From NCBI GenBank assembly GCA_023853785.1, contig JAJIRX010000324.1, forward strand, positions 1 through 52,207: 52,207 nt of DNA, read 5' to 3'. The translations under genes were made by a program, and so were the position numbers. This DNA is from Psilocybe azurescens. Taxonomy: Eukaryota; Basidiomycota; Agaricomycetes; Agaricales; Agrocybaceae. Each line of letters starts with the position of its first letter. Within the stretch, counting starts at the first letter, position 1. A model generated the notes under the pieces. That model searched no databases. It was not told where the DNA came from and worked only from the letters and a program-made list of their open reading frames with translations. Below, piece by piece: positions 23,230 through 34,802 of the stretch.

Positions 23230-24092
23230 TAGGGAATGGCACAGGTAACCTGCGGGAATCTCGCGCTATACCTGTACCCATACCCTTGGCGAGCCCTACC
23301 CGCAATCCGGCGGGTTTACCTGTCAAAACTAGGGATGCACACCATCACCGTATTGATGGCTTTACAGGTGCCATACATACAGTCACCGAACCCATCCCAT
23401 TGGCTGCAAAATTATATTTTTATGGTATGGCTGACAGTACAGAGGATACCCGTAAAGCACTGTATGAAGACAGCCGTATATCGGCTGTATACGGCCGTCA
23501 TTGTAATCTATTTTTATCCTATGTACATCACAGGCACTGAAGTCGATTTGAACGGGACTGATAACTAAGTCTTCAACAAGTCTACACATTAACAAAGTAT
23601 ACACATAGTAAATCTCTATTTTCTTGTCCCAAAGTTAAGGTGGTAGATATTTTGCACTTTAATCTACTAATTGTGCTGATTTTATGTACTAATTAATTAT
23701 ATGTCTGCATCCCTACCGTATACACCGTTTTTGGCCATATTGGTACCCGTACCATCCCGTTGAGGTAAAAAATTTCAAGTACAGCTATGGTATACAGGTA
23801 GCCTGTATCCCGTAACCCAACCGTCATTTTACGGCCGTATACCGTATACAGTACGGTGTGCATCCCTAGTCAAAACAAGCCCAAAAACAACCTGAACGGT
23901 TGAAAAATGAGGGAGATAGATCAGAAATAGTGAATTTCACGGCTTCCTTTCTATCTCACTCAATTCTCAACCGTTTGGGACGTTCTAGAGCTCGTTTGAA
24001 ATCTCACGCGTATGAAAATCGTTACCCGTACCTGTACCCGTGTGTACCGTTACCCATAACCCGCACGGGCTAAAAAATGCGTGCCATTCCTT
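23230..24092. mobile_element. Outer MITE (hAT-like) with 9 bp target duplication
   Basis: agataagta occurs at 23221-23229 and again at 24093-24101, directly flanking inverted ends (t)agggaatggcac and, on the other strand, aaggaatggcac. Duplications of 8-9 bp with short inverted ends fit non-autonomous hAT-type elements. Without the inner insertion the element is about 316 bp. It shares an internal block around caagcccaaaaac with the two MITE copies at 24244-24560 and 24931-25249. No coding capacity. Confidence 0.75.
23329..23869. mobile_element. Inner MITE nested in the outer one, 15 bp perfect terminal inverted repeats
   Basis: The ends read ctagggatgcacacc on both strands, and tcaaaa flanks each side (23323-23328, 23870-23875) as a 6 bp target duplication. 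The interior is rich in gccgtatac/gtatacggc dyads. Removing the element and one tcaaaa rejoins tcaaaacaagccc, matching the uninterrupted relatives nearby, which is strong evidence for a later insertion. Confidence 0.85.
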
Positions 24093-24243
24093 AGATAAGT
24101 ACATAGCTAATTTAATAGACTACATCTACAACATGATATTTAAAAGATAATGGAATAAGACAGGGCACAGGGCCTGGTGATTGCAGGAAAATAGTAGCTG
24201 CATGGTAAGAAAAGATATGCAAAAGGCAAATTCAATTTGAACC

Positions 24244-24560
24244 TAGACAACGGCACAGGTTCGGGTATTCTGTACGGGTTGATAGCTGGACATAGCGCGG
24301 ATACAATTACAGATAAAAAATTCTGTTTTTCCCCTTCAAAACGAGCCCAAAAACGTAATTTTTGAACCAAAACTGAGTAAGTTACAGCCAATTTTGTGCA
24401 ATGTATTAAAATAAGCCATATCTCAGTCATTTCTGGCCCGATTTGGCTATTTTTGAACTCTTTTGATTGGTAAACATGCACTGATCATGGGTATGGTATT
24501 ACATGGGCTGGATACGGATAATAGGGCCGATACGCACAGGAATACACATGCTGTTGCCCT
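24244..24560. mobile_element. MITE copy 1 (about 317 bp), older
   Basis: Ends tagacaacggcacagg and, on the other strand, agggcaacagcatg. Interior blocks caaaacgagcccaaaaac, catatctcagtcatttct and gggccgatac are shared with copy 2 at 24931-25249. Flanks keep only a partial ttgaa duplication, so this copy looks older than copy 2. Confidence 0.75.
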
Positions 24561-24821
24561 TGAAAGCAAATAAATAATGTAAATCACATGACATCTCCAT
24601 TTGTGCTTTTGTTTACTTATGCCATTCCTGGTGAAGTGAACTCCTTTCAACATTCCACCACCCACCACATTCTCACATCCTTGTTTAGAGCTTGGATAAC
24701 TGAAAGATATGTACTACCACATTCTTCTCACCAAGCACTGTTGCTATAACTCACACTGCCTTTAGTACAACTTATACAAGGTGGGATGTGTTTTGGTTGT
24801 GACAGTATTTCCTAAAGGGAC

Positions 24822-24861
24822 GTGACCAAATCTACGAGACGCGTCTCGTAGATTTGGTCAC
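24822..24861. repeat. Perfect 40 bp palindrome
   Basis: gtgaccaaatctacgagacg is followed directly by its exact reverse complement, with no spacer and a central acgcgt. It lies between the two MITE copies. Perfect palindromes without a spacer are normally unstable in DNA, so this is either very recent or maintained. Confidence 0.95.
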
Positions 24862-24930
24862 ATCATTTTTCATATCAGTTTTGGGAAATTTTCCCATGCA
24901 TCATGTGAAAGGTTGAACTTCTGTGATTTG

Positions 24931-25249
24931 TAGGCAACGGCACGGGTTCGGGTATTGTGTACGGGTTAATAGCCGGTTATTGTGCGGATAAAATTACGGA
25001 TAAAAATTATCCTACCTGTCACCTTCAAAACAAGTCCAAAAGCGTAATTTTTAAGCCAAAACTGAGTGAATTATGGCCAATTGTATGCAATGCATTAAAA
25101 TAGGCCATATCTCAGTCATTTCTCCACCAATTTGGCTGTTTTTAGACTCTTTTGATGGGTAAAAATGCGCGATTCATGTGTATGGTATTACAAAGATTTA
25201 ATATGGCTAAAAGAGCCGATATATACGGGAATACCCATGCTGTTGCCTA
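24931..25249. mobile_element. MITE copy 2 (319 bp) with 8 bp target duplication
   Basis: gtgatttg at 24923-24930 is repeated at 25250-25257 and flanks inverted ends taggcaac. The end sequence and the 8 bp duplication fit a non-autonomous hAT-type element. By eye it is about 80 percent similar to copy 1. No coding frame. Confidence 0.85.
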
Positions 25250-25257
25250 GTGATTTG

Positions 25258-26670
25258 TGAAGTTCAACTTTGTTCTTCGTTCACCACCACCACCACCGTT
25301 CCCTTACCCTCATAATTGTCAATGATGCCCAATGTCGTTGATGCCATTTTCACTGCCCCACACTCACTATGCTAATACTAAGTACCAGCATTCCCTTTTA
25401 TATAGTAAAGCTGACACCACCTGACAGTAACAAGAACTGGCAATGGTGCCCATGTAGCGTAATAATGGCAGTACCTCAGTAAGTACTACCATTACCCTCT
25501 CCACCACCCTCTATTGCTAATCCATAACCAAGACCCCCAGTGTACCATGCCACATGCTTATGCCACATGCAGTGGCAACTGAGTATGCGACTAGCTCACA
25601 TCAAACACCATGCCGCCCCATCTGCACAGATATGTTCAGTCCATCTCCCGCCTTTTTCTTTTTGCTAACAACCATACTTTCAACAGACCACAAATGATGG
25701 CTCACAGTCCTGTCATCTTTGTCATCTGGTGTGTCTAATGCCCACTACCCTACACTCGCAATCGCCACCACTGTTCTGTCTTTCATCATTATGAATAGAA
25801 ATGCTAAATCCTGAAAGTAAGTATACCACAGCCCCTCTTCTGTCTCTTTAATAACTACAACGTGCATAACAGGTTGCATAGGACTGTTTTTGCCCCAGCA
25901 CTGGCATCGGTGATGTATCATTTGCCACGTTCATTTGGCCATCCAGTGACTCACTGCCCATTTCCCTGTGCTTACATTTGGTGGCACTCATCCCACCATC
26001 TTGCCTTTTGGAGTAATGAATGAGGGTGCTAAATTCTGACAGGTATGTTTTGATTATCATTTCCCCCACTTTTTGCTCACTAAAACTCATGTAATAGACA
26101 ACTATCTCTGGTCCTGATGTCTATGGACCACTTGCCCTCTCCCTTCCTCAACCTGCTGTGCCCATCCAATGGCCCAATGCCAACATTAGCTGTAGTATCT
26201 TAGATTACGATGATGGACTACCCCACATTCTATCTATCCTATTATACATTATTTTTATATATCCTCTTCCCTGTCTGTGATTGTATAATCAACTAGCATA
26301 TCACTATAGTAGAGAGCTTGCTTTAATTATATATACATTTTACTATACTTGAATTCTGTAAGATGCCATTACCATGCTGCGTCTCAAGTGAACCTGAAGA
26401 GAAATAAAAGACATCTCAGTGGATGTCAGAGATGCCTTAAGTAGCTTTAGATGTCTATGAGAGGTCTTTGGGAAGCCTGTGGATAATATTTGGGTTGCTT
26501 TGGAATGCTTTGGATAAACTGTTCCCACGACACTTTGCGTTGAAAGGTACTTAGGGTGCTTTGTGTCTTTATCATCTTTAAAGTCTCTAAGATGCTTAAA
26601 GACATCTAGATTTCTTTGGGATAAAACCTCTTTTTCCTGATGGCCGCCGCTTGAGTTAGCTGAGGGTGGC
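25258..26670. other. No gene recognised
   Basis: About 1.4 kb of moderately AT-rich sequence with a short caccaccacc run at 25285 and the ctttgg-type repeat at 26440-26640. A minus-strand frame at 26343-26675 is an artefact of that repeat. Confidence 0.4.
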
Positions 26671-26673
26671 AAC

Positions 26674-28078
26674 ATGGATGATGATATCGATTATGGCGAT
26701 CCCAACCGTGCTGACTATGACGATGGCAATGTTCTCTATTCACCTTTCCAAATGCCGTCTACTTCCTTCACTCAGTTTCCTGTGTATGTGGATTATAAAG
26801 ATGATGATTGGAACAGTGACGAAAACTACGACAGAGACTGCTATGCTCGTATAAAACCTTCTGTGCCATTACAGAAGATGAAGACACCCGAGCTATTGCC
26901 ATCCATGAGGGAAACTGGTCAGAAACCGCAAGACGCTATCCTATCCCTGAAATATGGGTACGGATATGTACCGCCACTGTCCACTGTCAGTACGACACAA
27001 GCGTCGACATATGATTGGCACACAGTATCTCGGGGCTTTGGATTCCTGCAAGGTGGCAAAGATGAGGAATTGGGACAGGCCGACCATGCAGCTATACAGA
27101 GATTTTTTTTCTGCCATGGTGGCAAAAATTGATTCACAAATACCGATGGAGCTCTGGGATCTTAACGACACAAATCATCTGTCCCTCAGTCATTTGCAAG
27201 ATTTCAATCTTATCGATAGGCCATCCGATAATTTATTTGTGTTCAGTAAGCCTCGGACAATAGCGTCAGACTGGATGCTCAGAGTGCAGTCCCCTGAGAT
27301 CGCTCTGTATGTATGTCGTCTAATTTTATCTCATTCGGCACATACCATACAGACTGTCTCTCATTGTCTCCTGCGAGAATGTATCCCATTCCGCACTCTG
27401 GTGCTCTTGGAAGTGAGAGCATGTGTTTTCACTGTAAAAGAGCCTTACGCACCCACATCCTTTCGCAAAGCAGGTTACATTTTTACTCTCAAGGACTTTG
27501 AGACTGCCATATCGCGGTGCAAAGAAGTTGTCAGCCAGCCTCACGGCCGTGCAGCACTGTTGATGGGGGGATAATTTCTTGGATTGCTAGGCAATATGCG
27601 AGCCTCGACGCAACACTGCAGGGACCCTCTGTCGAAATTACGCAATACCAGATCAGATTCGTGTCTACTGCTGTTTCTAATGGATACTCATATTGTGACG
27701 ATGAGCTAACTGCAAACGAGCTGGTAGCAATATGCGAACGTATTCTATGTATACTGGTAAATTACCATTACAACCAAACGGTTTCCCACTAACAAGTCTG
27801 AACAGATCTGCCAGAGCAAATCACTGTCAAATCCTGGTTTCCTCCAGCTGCCATTTGGTCCTCATATAATGCATACAACTGTCCGGGATGGACTGAACGC
27901 AATGAACAATTTTTTTGGAACGTTTGCAAGACATTTACAAGGGTGCTCAACCTTACACCGTCACCGAATGGAAAAGAAAGCTCAGAGGGAATAAGCTGTA
28001 CAGGCAACTTATCGCCGAACAATGCAAAGCGCGCCAAGCTTTTTATTGACAAACATCTGCCTGTGCAAGTGCCTGGAT
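26674..28078 (+). pseudogene. Second broken uncharacterised Agaricomycete protein
   Basis: The coding stretch starts MDDDIDYGDPNR and continues in several frames to about 28078. Blocks typical of a multicopy hypothetical family of mushroom genomes are ASDWMLRVQSPEIALYVCRL, HCLLRECIPFRTL, AALLMGGIISWIARQYAS-type, SVEITQYQIRF and DELTANELVAICE, then a last part rich in Trp (SWFPPAAIWSSYNAYNCPGW). The frame changes inside a T8 run near 27100-27110 and a G6 run near 27565-27571. A small intron is plausible at 27758-27800. The function is unknown; I recognise the pattern only from similar hypothetical proteins. It lies in the same orientation as the broken gene at 21517-23033. Confidence 0.65.
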
Positions 28079-28708
28079 AGACTGGACATCTTTGCGTGTA
28101 CACAAGGACCGACATGCATCTTGTTCCATCTCCCGACTGACTTTTTCGTCTATCTTCCTTGTAATCTTGTTCACCTCTCGTCTTCGAAATTGTCTGTCAC
28201 TGTCTGTTGTTGCTGGCCATTTCACCGCGCTCTTGCTTATCATATTATTTTGTTTGTCCATAGATTAATGTTGAATTCTTCTTGCTCTGCGTAGTGGCCT
28301 ATGTTTCAAGGTTTAACATTGTGAGCCTCTTGAGCATAGCAAACCCATGTACCTCCAATCATTCGATGCTGGGCCTCCTGGTCCTATGGTAATGTATTGG
28401 GCGTGGACTTTATGGAAACTATTCCTCATGCAAGCAAACTATCAGGTCGCGTCTCGCGATTAAAGGTCAATTATTTATTTTCATGTTTGTGACACTCCCA
28501 CTTACCTATCATTTTGAATGTTGGAAATGTTTGCAAAGTCATTGAACGAGTAAATTTGCTCACTGGTATTGTGAGTCCCTCATTTTTTTCGTTAATCGCT
28601 TATTTATTGGATGTGCCTAATATACAGTGACTACAAATCTTCAAAATGATGGACTGTGTACAAGAAAATGCGCAATATATATATACAAGTTACAAAAATT
28701 GCTTCAAA
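28079..28708. other. No gene recognised
   Basis: Short frames only, no repeat structure seen. Probably 3' flanks of the two converging coding remnants. Confidence 0.35.
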
Positions 28709-29345
28709 TCACTCTGCCACTTGTTCGTTCTGCACGTTGATCTCCATAACGTGCACCCAGCTATTCAAGATAGGTTTTTTTCCTCTCCTATACTTTGATG
28801 ATCGCCCGTCTAACTGTCGGCTTTGAAAGGTTGCCACTTTGTCTTTGAAGAGATGAGCGCCACCAATGTAGTAGCTGGTCGAGTTGAAGATGCGCAGCGT
28901 ATAGTGATCAACATTATGTGAATCGTCGCTGGAAACCTTTGTGGACTTGTGAAAATCGAACTATGAGCCAGAATTAGCGCTGAAGGACAAAGAAACGGAC
29001 ACGGGAGACTCACGTTATGACCATACACCCCCTCCATTACATCGGGCGGCGACCTTGCGGTTCTTCTGCGCTGCCTTCTAGATGTCATCGACAATATTCA
29101 GGGCCCACTTTGCGATGAGATCGGCGATATGCATTCGCGTTCGCGTATTGCACGGGAAGTAGTGTTTGTGGAATCGAATCGAGAGTCGCATAGCGTAAAA
29201 AGAGCTACAAAGACACGGTTAGTGAAGAATATACATTGAATAAGCACTGACATACAGTAGCAGGTCCCAAGAGCTCCGAACCGCCACAAGGTCACACCGT
29301 TGGGAGCGACCTGACTTGAAGGTGGTGGGTGAGAAGCATCTCGAA
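28709..29345 (-). pseudogene. Unrecognised spliced gene fragment, one frameshift
   Basis: Three minus-strand exons, 29252-29345 (5' limit uncertain), 29014-29204 and 28709-28960, are separated by GT-AG introns of 47 and 53 bp. They encode protein-like sequence: TLWRFGALGTCYC, RLSIRFHKHYFPCNTRTR, HIADLIAKWALNIVDD, DVMEGVYGHN, FDFHKSTKVSSDDSHN and DHYTLRIFNSTSYYIGGAH, ending at a stop at 28709-28711. One frame change near 29085-29095 is needed. I do not know the family. It diverges from the kinesin remnant on the other strand, so both may come from the same ancestral gene neighbourhood. Confidence 0.5.
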
Positions 29346-30215
29346 CGACTCACTGTTTTTCTTAAATATGCGACATCGCTTTTCTCTATACGTGATGCTC
29401 GGTGCATTATTTGATGAATTCATGTCATTTTCGGTAGCTCATCGTCCAGTCTCCATTTGTACAGAATCAGCACTATCAATTAACTCTCAACCATATGCTT
29501 CCACCTCAACAACTACAGCGGTCAAGATCTGTCCCAGCCGCCATCTTTTTCTTCACAGGGAGTCGCCCGGACACACAGGACTCTGCTGGAACATCTGGGA
29601 AACAACAAGGAAATCAAGACACGGAGACACACATTCAAGTCACATTGCGCTACTGAGTTTGATTTGAATGAGAAATAGACAAAAAATAGACATTTATTGT
29701 AGATATCGACGGCCCAAAGGAAGGCAAAGAACTGACCGTCCAGATATTAAAACTGAATTCGAGTCCGGGAATGCACACCCGAGCACCCACATGAACATTT
29801 CCTTATGATATCAATTTTGGTCCAGAAGCTAATCAAAGCATGATATTTCACAACATTATTGCACCTATGGTAAAGGAGATTATTGAAGGATATAATTCTA
29901 CCGTATTTGCGTACAGGTAAACAGGAACAGGAAAAAGTCACGTGATACACTTGTCTGATATTCGCACTCTTTGAACCTCCCCACAGATTCACCATCCCAG
30001 ACAATTTGGTCCACATCTCAGTGGATGGCCCTGCTCTCATGGTAGGAATCATTCCCCGTGTCTTATTTCGTCTGTTTCATGAGCTCGAAAAAGTATATAT
30101 GGACTGTATAGCGATAATATCCTGTATCGAACTCTACAACGAAGAGCTTCGGGACCCGATTTTGACATGACCGCTCGCCGTCCGGTCTCCACTCACACAA
30201 GAATTAACAACAATC

Positions 30216-30480
30216 TCAACCTGATGCCTCCACCTCAACAACTACAGCGGCCATGATCTATCATGTCCCGACCGCCTTCTTCCTCTTTACAGAGAATTGC
30301 TTCAGATACATAGGCCCCCCGTTGGAATATTCGGGAAACGACAAGGAGATCAAGATACAGAGACACACGTTCAAATTGTATTGCGTTACCGAGCTCAGTC
30401 TCAACGAGAAATAGACAAAGAACAAACGGTCATTGTAGATATTGACGGCCCAAAGGAAGGCAAGAACTGTACCCTACCGG
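30216..30480 (+). repeat. Partial duplication of the kinesin N-terminal exon
   Basis: The block beginning ctccacctcaacaactacagcgg (copy 1 near 29490, copy 2 near 30226) through gacggcccaaaggaaggcaa is present twice in direct orientation, about 735 bp apart. Copy 2 retains the frame RAQSQREIDKEQT that copy 1 lost, but then jumps to downstream motor sequence, indicating a rearrangement that removed the middle of the motor. Confidence 0.75.
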
Positions 30481-32270
30481 TGAGTCACACACCAATGGTT
30501 GCGTTGTATTCTGACAATATGCTTATTGGTACCCTATCTACCCAGTGAATCAAAACTGACCAGGCTTCTGCAAGACTCTCTGAGAGGACGAACAAAGACC
30601 TGCATCATCGCCACAATATCTCCAGCTAGCCTTAATATCAAAGAAACGCTCTCCACACTCGAATACAGCCCTCCAGCGCAAAATCCATCTGGAAGAAACC
30701 TGAGATTAATCAACGCATGATGCGCTATTCGCTTCTGAAGGATCACATTGTTGAGATCGAACAGCTCGAAGCTGATCTCCTTGCTGCTTGTGAGAAAAAC
30801 GGCATATGGTTTTCCGAGGAACAGTGCAAGCAGTGCGTTGCCGAATCGGAACTGAGGGAAACAGAATTGGTGGAAGTGAAGAAACAAGTAACGATCATTG
30901 GGAACCAGCTGGGAGCCGTCCTGCGACGAGTATGACCAGAGTATAGCCCTACTCAAGTCCAGAGAAGAAGAATTGGACAAGATCAGAATTATTCTTAAAC
31001 AGACTGAGAACGTCTTATGCCAGCTTGAAGCTGATCTCCTACGTGTCACTGACAAATACAAAAAGGAAGTCGTCATTCGCAAAGCTCATCAAGAGACAGA
31101 GGCGACGATCAATGGCGTGGCAATAGGGCTAAAAAATGTAACAGAAGAAAGCCTGCATGATCTTGGAAATGTCTTCAAGAAGTTAGGTGAGTAGAACCGT
31201 CCTGTTTGATGAAGTCGCTCTTAATTTTTTGTAGATTGCAAAAATAAAGTCTTAGTTTCAAACAGATAAATTGTTTCGGAGAATGAAGAACTTATTCACA
31301 CCTTTGCAGATGCACTCATGAAGAAGCTGGCAGAGTTAGGTCAACTTATGAAGACACTGAGAAACAGCCTCAAAGACGACACAACAAATTTCCATTCTTC
31401 ACAAAAACAGACAATATACAGTCAGGTGGAAAGGGTGAATGCCCATTTCAAAGGTGCCCAGGATCTATTCCAACAAATTGAGAAATGTGAAGCAGTCGGT
31501 GACCGTGCGCTATCTGGTCTCAAAGAGCAACTCGAGAAGGCGTATTCTGTTAGAAATAGACAATAATGCACAAATCAGTAGCTATACTGATGAGTAACAA
31601 TAGAGTCAAATCTCAAATGCGCAACAATGACAAGTATGAGTGAAAATAGTAAATTGCTTCTGTAGACTCCAAATCTTGTTCTAGTGTCTTTGTTTCCTCA
31701 GACATAGTAGGAATACTGGTCTTTTACATGACTAAGTGTCTAAAAATGGCGAGGTGTGACTATCGGTGTCCACAATATTGCGTCAAAACACCAAACCTAT
31801 AATTACGTGACAAATTATATATCACCGGAACCGTCTCAACGAGGGGATTCCGGATCAGTGATCAGAATTTGAATAACTTTACTCTACAAAAAGTTATTAA
31901 CAGAACAGTGTGCAAAAACACCGAAAAGAGGAGGTCTTTACACGGCCCCCATTTTTGGTCGGACTCCGGTCGGACTCCGTTGGACTTTCTATATTCAGAA
32001 TGACAATTTTTATGGTCTAGGACTGCTGAAATTTTCCGGTGAGATTCCGGTGAGATTCCGGTGAATGTCCGACGGACTACAAGTCCAACAGACTGTCCGG
32101 GTGGACTGTCCACTGGAATAATGCCAAACCAGCAGTCAAAGGACCAACGGAAGTCCAATGGAAGTCCATCGGAATCCCACCGGACATGACCATTGGAATT
32201 CCAGCGGACAAGTCCAATGGAATTCCAATGGAAGTCCAATGGATGTCCTTTTATTATAATTTATAATAGT

Positions 32271-32362
32271 ATAGAAAAAAAAGACACAAACGAGAATTGA
32301 ACTTGGGCATCGGAGAACGCCGAACACAAGCAGGATAAACCAACTGAGTCACAAAGGCTTAT
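32271..32362 (-). ncRNA. tRNA-like Pol III unit of element A
   Basis: Read on the minus strand, an A-box-like tgactcagttggtttatcc is followed about 40 bases later by a B-box-like aagttcaattctc, and then a run of eight T at 32273-32280 that would terminate Pol III. The segment gcgttctccgatgccc between the boxes matches the corresponding segment in element B (gcattctcagatgccc). Folding into a full cloverleaf is imperfect, so I regard it as a tRNA-derived (SINE-like) cassette, not a functional tRNA gene. It reads toward the gaggtctttac end. Confidence 0.6.
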
Positions 32363-32559
32363 GGAAAACAAAAAAATTAGTTAAATAGATAGCGATGCGG
32401 CCGAAATTCTCGGCACTGCTCGGCACCGGCCAAACAACAACGCACGCGTGACATGTTGATGCCACGTCGGTCCGTTGTTGATTCCGGCCCCACTTTTCCT
32501 TCCACCACCACTACCGCCCTCGCCGGTCGGAGCCAGGCGAAAGCCAACCCGATGCGACA

Positions 32560-33500
32560 GAGGACGAACACGACCACGACAGCCACGACCACGACCGCGA
32601 CCGCGGCAATGATAACGACAATGCGGACGTGGACAAGGAGTACCACGATGACGAGAATGCAGACAACAGCGACAGCAAGGGCGACAGTGAGGACAGCAAC
32701 AGCAACAGCGAGGGTGGGGGCAAGACGGTGCGGCAAGACGGCGACAGCGACGGGCACAGCGAGGGTGGTCGCGAGACAGCGGGGTGAGACGGTGAGGGAG
32801 AGGGTGAGGGTGAGGGCGAGGGCAAGATAGCAGGGGCAAGACAGCAGGGGCAAGACGGTGAGGGCAAGACAGCGGGGGCAAGACGGGCGGGGGGCAAGAC
32901 AGCGGGGGTGAGGGCAAGACGGCGGGGGCAAGACGGTGAGAGGCGAAGGCGAGGGCGAGGTGAGACAGCGAGGGTAAGGCAAGATGGTGGGAGCGAGGGC
33001 AAGACGGCAGGGGTGAGGACAAGACAGCAGGGGGCGAGGACAAGACAGCGGGGGCAAGACAGCGGGGGGCGAGGGGGCGAGGGATGAGGGCAAGACAAGC
33101 GGGGGCAGGGGGCGAGGGGGGGGCAAGACAGCGGGGGGGCAAGACAGCGGGGGGGCAAGACAGCGGGGGCAAGACAGTGGGGGTGAGGGTGAGACAGCGG
33201 GGGTGAGGGCAAGACAGCGGGGGTGAGGGCAAGACAGCGGGGGTGAGGGCAAGACAGCGGGGGGTGAGGGGGCGAGGGCAGGGCGAGGGGGGGTGAGACG
33301 GTGGGGGGGCGAGGCAGGCGGGGGGTGAGGGCGAGACAGTGGGGGTGAGAGCGAAGACGGCGGGGGCAGAGGGGGGCGGCAAGATGGCGGGGGCAAGATG
33401 GCGGGGGCAAGACAGCAGGGGGCAAGACGGCCGGGGGGTGAGGGCAAGACGGCCGGAGGCCCGAGACAGCGAGGGCAAGACGGCAAGGGCGAAGACAACG
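32560..33500. repeat. G-rich minisatellite inside element A
   Basis: Variants of the roughly 18-20 base unit gacagcgggggtgagggcaa recur dozens of times, preceded from 32560 by a cgaccacgac-type simple repeat. Runs of three to seven G are separated by short spacers, giving strong G-quadruplex potential on the plus strand. The scarcity of stops creates three overlapping minus-strand frames of about 350-394 codons (Pro/Leu/Cys/Ser-rich), which I do not regard as genes. Confidence 0.9.
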
Positions 33501-33839
33501 ATGACAGACACGGCGGGGTGTAGGACGATACCGCCATATGGCCACGTACACCCGACACAACGCACCCCGACGATGACCCTCCTGCCCCCTTTTTAAGGTT
33601 TTCCCCTTTTTTTTGTGTTTTTTTGTGTTTTTTTCTTCTTTTTCTTTTACATTTATATATTTATTTGTTCATCTGACCCAGGTATGTACCTCCATCCCCA
33701 TTTTTCTTTTTAAATTTAAATTTATGTTTTTGTTTTTGTTTTTAATTTTTTAATGATGGATCTCGCAGTATGTAACAATGTAATAGATAGTTGTTAATAT
33801 ATTATATTACACTTATATGAATTTACATTAAGATTGAAA

Positions 33840-34113
33840 CATTAATATATTTCAGTTGGAATCCAATTGAATTCTATTCCATGAAGTTAAAGTTGGGAAC
33901 TCCAACTGGAGTCCAGGTGGACTCCAGGTGGTGTCTAATTGAACTCCACCTGGACACTACCTGGAGTCCACCTGGAGTCCATCTGAACTCCACCTACCAA
34001 AGATAATTTTGGGACATTTGCATATGTTCCAGATGGAGTCCATGTGGAGTCCACCACTTTTGTATGGAGTCAGTGGACTCCACATGGAGTTCCAGGGTGG
34101 AGGTAAAGTACAC
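33840..34113. repeat. Second terminus-like block inside element A
   Basis: An array of tggagtccacctgg-type repeats ends in gggtggaggtaaagtaca near 34100-34113, the same sequence as the tgtactttacc end of element B read on the other strand. The flanking motif aatgtaatagatagttgttaatatatta (around 33775) recurs as aatgtagtatatagtttttaatatatta (around 34125). Element A thus contains a duplicated terminus, consistent with nested or chimeric origin. Confidence 0.65.
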
Positions 34114-34671
34114 AAGTCAGATAATAATGTAGTATATAGTTTTTAATATATTATATTACATTGTTACATGAATTAGAGATAAGACTGAAGTATTATCCTA
34201 GTGACCTAGCTTCCTTAATATGGCTCCCAAAGCTTCCAAGAACACTGCTACTGCCCTAACTCCCCTCCCAAGTCTGCAATTAAACCAGTGACAGTCCACT
34301 GGACATCCACTGGACATCCACTGGACATCCACTGGACATCCACTGGACATCCACTGGACATCCACTGGACTCCACTGGACAGAGCACTCTTGGATCTGGT
34401 CTAATTAAGTGCTGAGAGTCCGGTGGAAGTCCACTGGAAGTCCAACAGAAGTCCAACGGACTGGACAGTCCGGCCAGTCCACCTGTTTTTGTCTTGAAGT
34501 GACTTGACCGGACTTTGACCGAATTTGGCCGGACTCTGACTGGACTGGTACCGGAATTTTGTCAAGTCCAATGGAATCCGTTGGATGTCCAATGGACTGT
34601 CCATTGGAATTGGCTGGGTCTGGTGAAAGTCCATTGGAGTCCAACGGAATATGGGGGCACTGTAAAGTACA

Positions 34672-34802
34672 CGAAAAGAGCGAATTCTAACTAAGTGTCC
34701 ATTTGTACAAGTCCAAATATCAAGTGTAGAACATTAGAAACAAAGTGTTTAATCACAAAAACTAACATATTCGTCCTTCAATTCTGATGTATCTTCCTGT
34801 CA
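34672..34802. other. Kinesin intron sequence after element A
   Basis: Between the duplicated target site and the acceptor cttcctgtcag at about 34792-34802 the sequence is non-coding. It is most simply read as the distal part of the intron or insertion-prone gap into which element A landed. Confidence 0.4.

Larger units (their letters stand above)
31931..34671. mobile_element. Element A: Mutator-like TIR element, 2741 bp, in the kinesin remnant
   Basis: cgaaaagag is duplicated at 31922-31930 and 34672-34680 (9 bp, typical of Mutator-like elements). The two ends are related but not identical: gaggtctttacacggccccc on the left and, on the other strand, tgtactttacagtgccccc on the right. Inside each end lie arrays of short repeats built on agtccaatgg/ccactggacat. 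The centre holds a G-rich minisatellite, and the left side a tRNA-like unit on the minus strand. No transposase is visible, so it is non-autonomous. Element B (39399-41449) has the same end pair and layout. Confidence 0.88.

Noticed and set aside
23329..23869. Telomere- or centromere-like repeat suggested by gtatacggccgtat dyads
   Set aside because: Perfect terminal inverted repeats and a 6 bp duplication identify it as a MITE.
32377..33565. Three overlapping minus-strand frames of about 350-394 codons, rich in Pro, Leu, Cys and Ser
   Set aside because: They coincide with the G-rich minisatellite of element A. All three frames being open is expected from composition, and no domain is visible.
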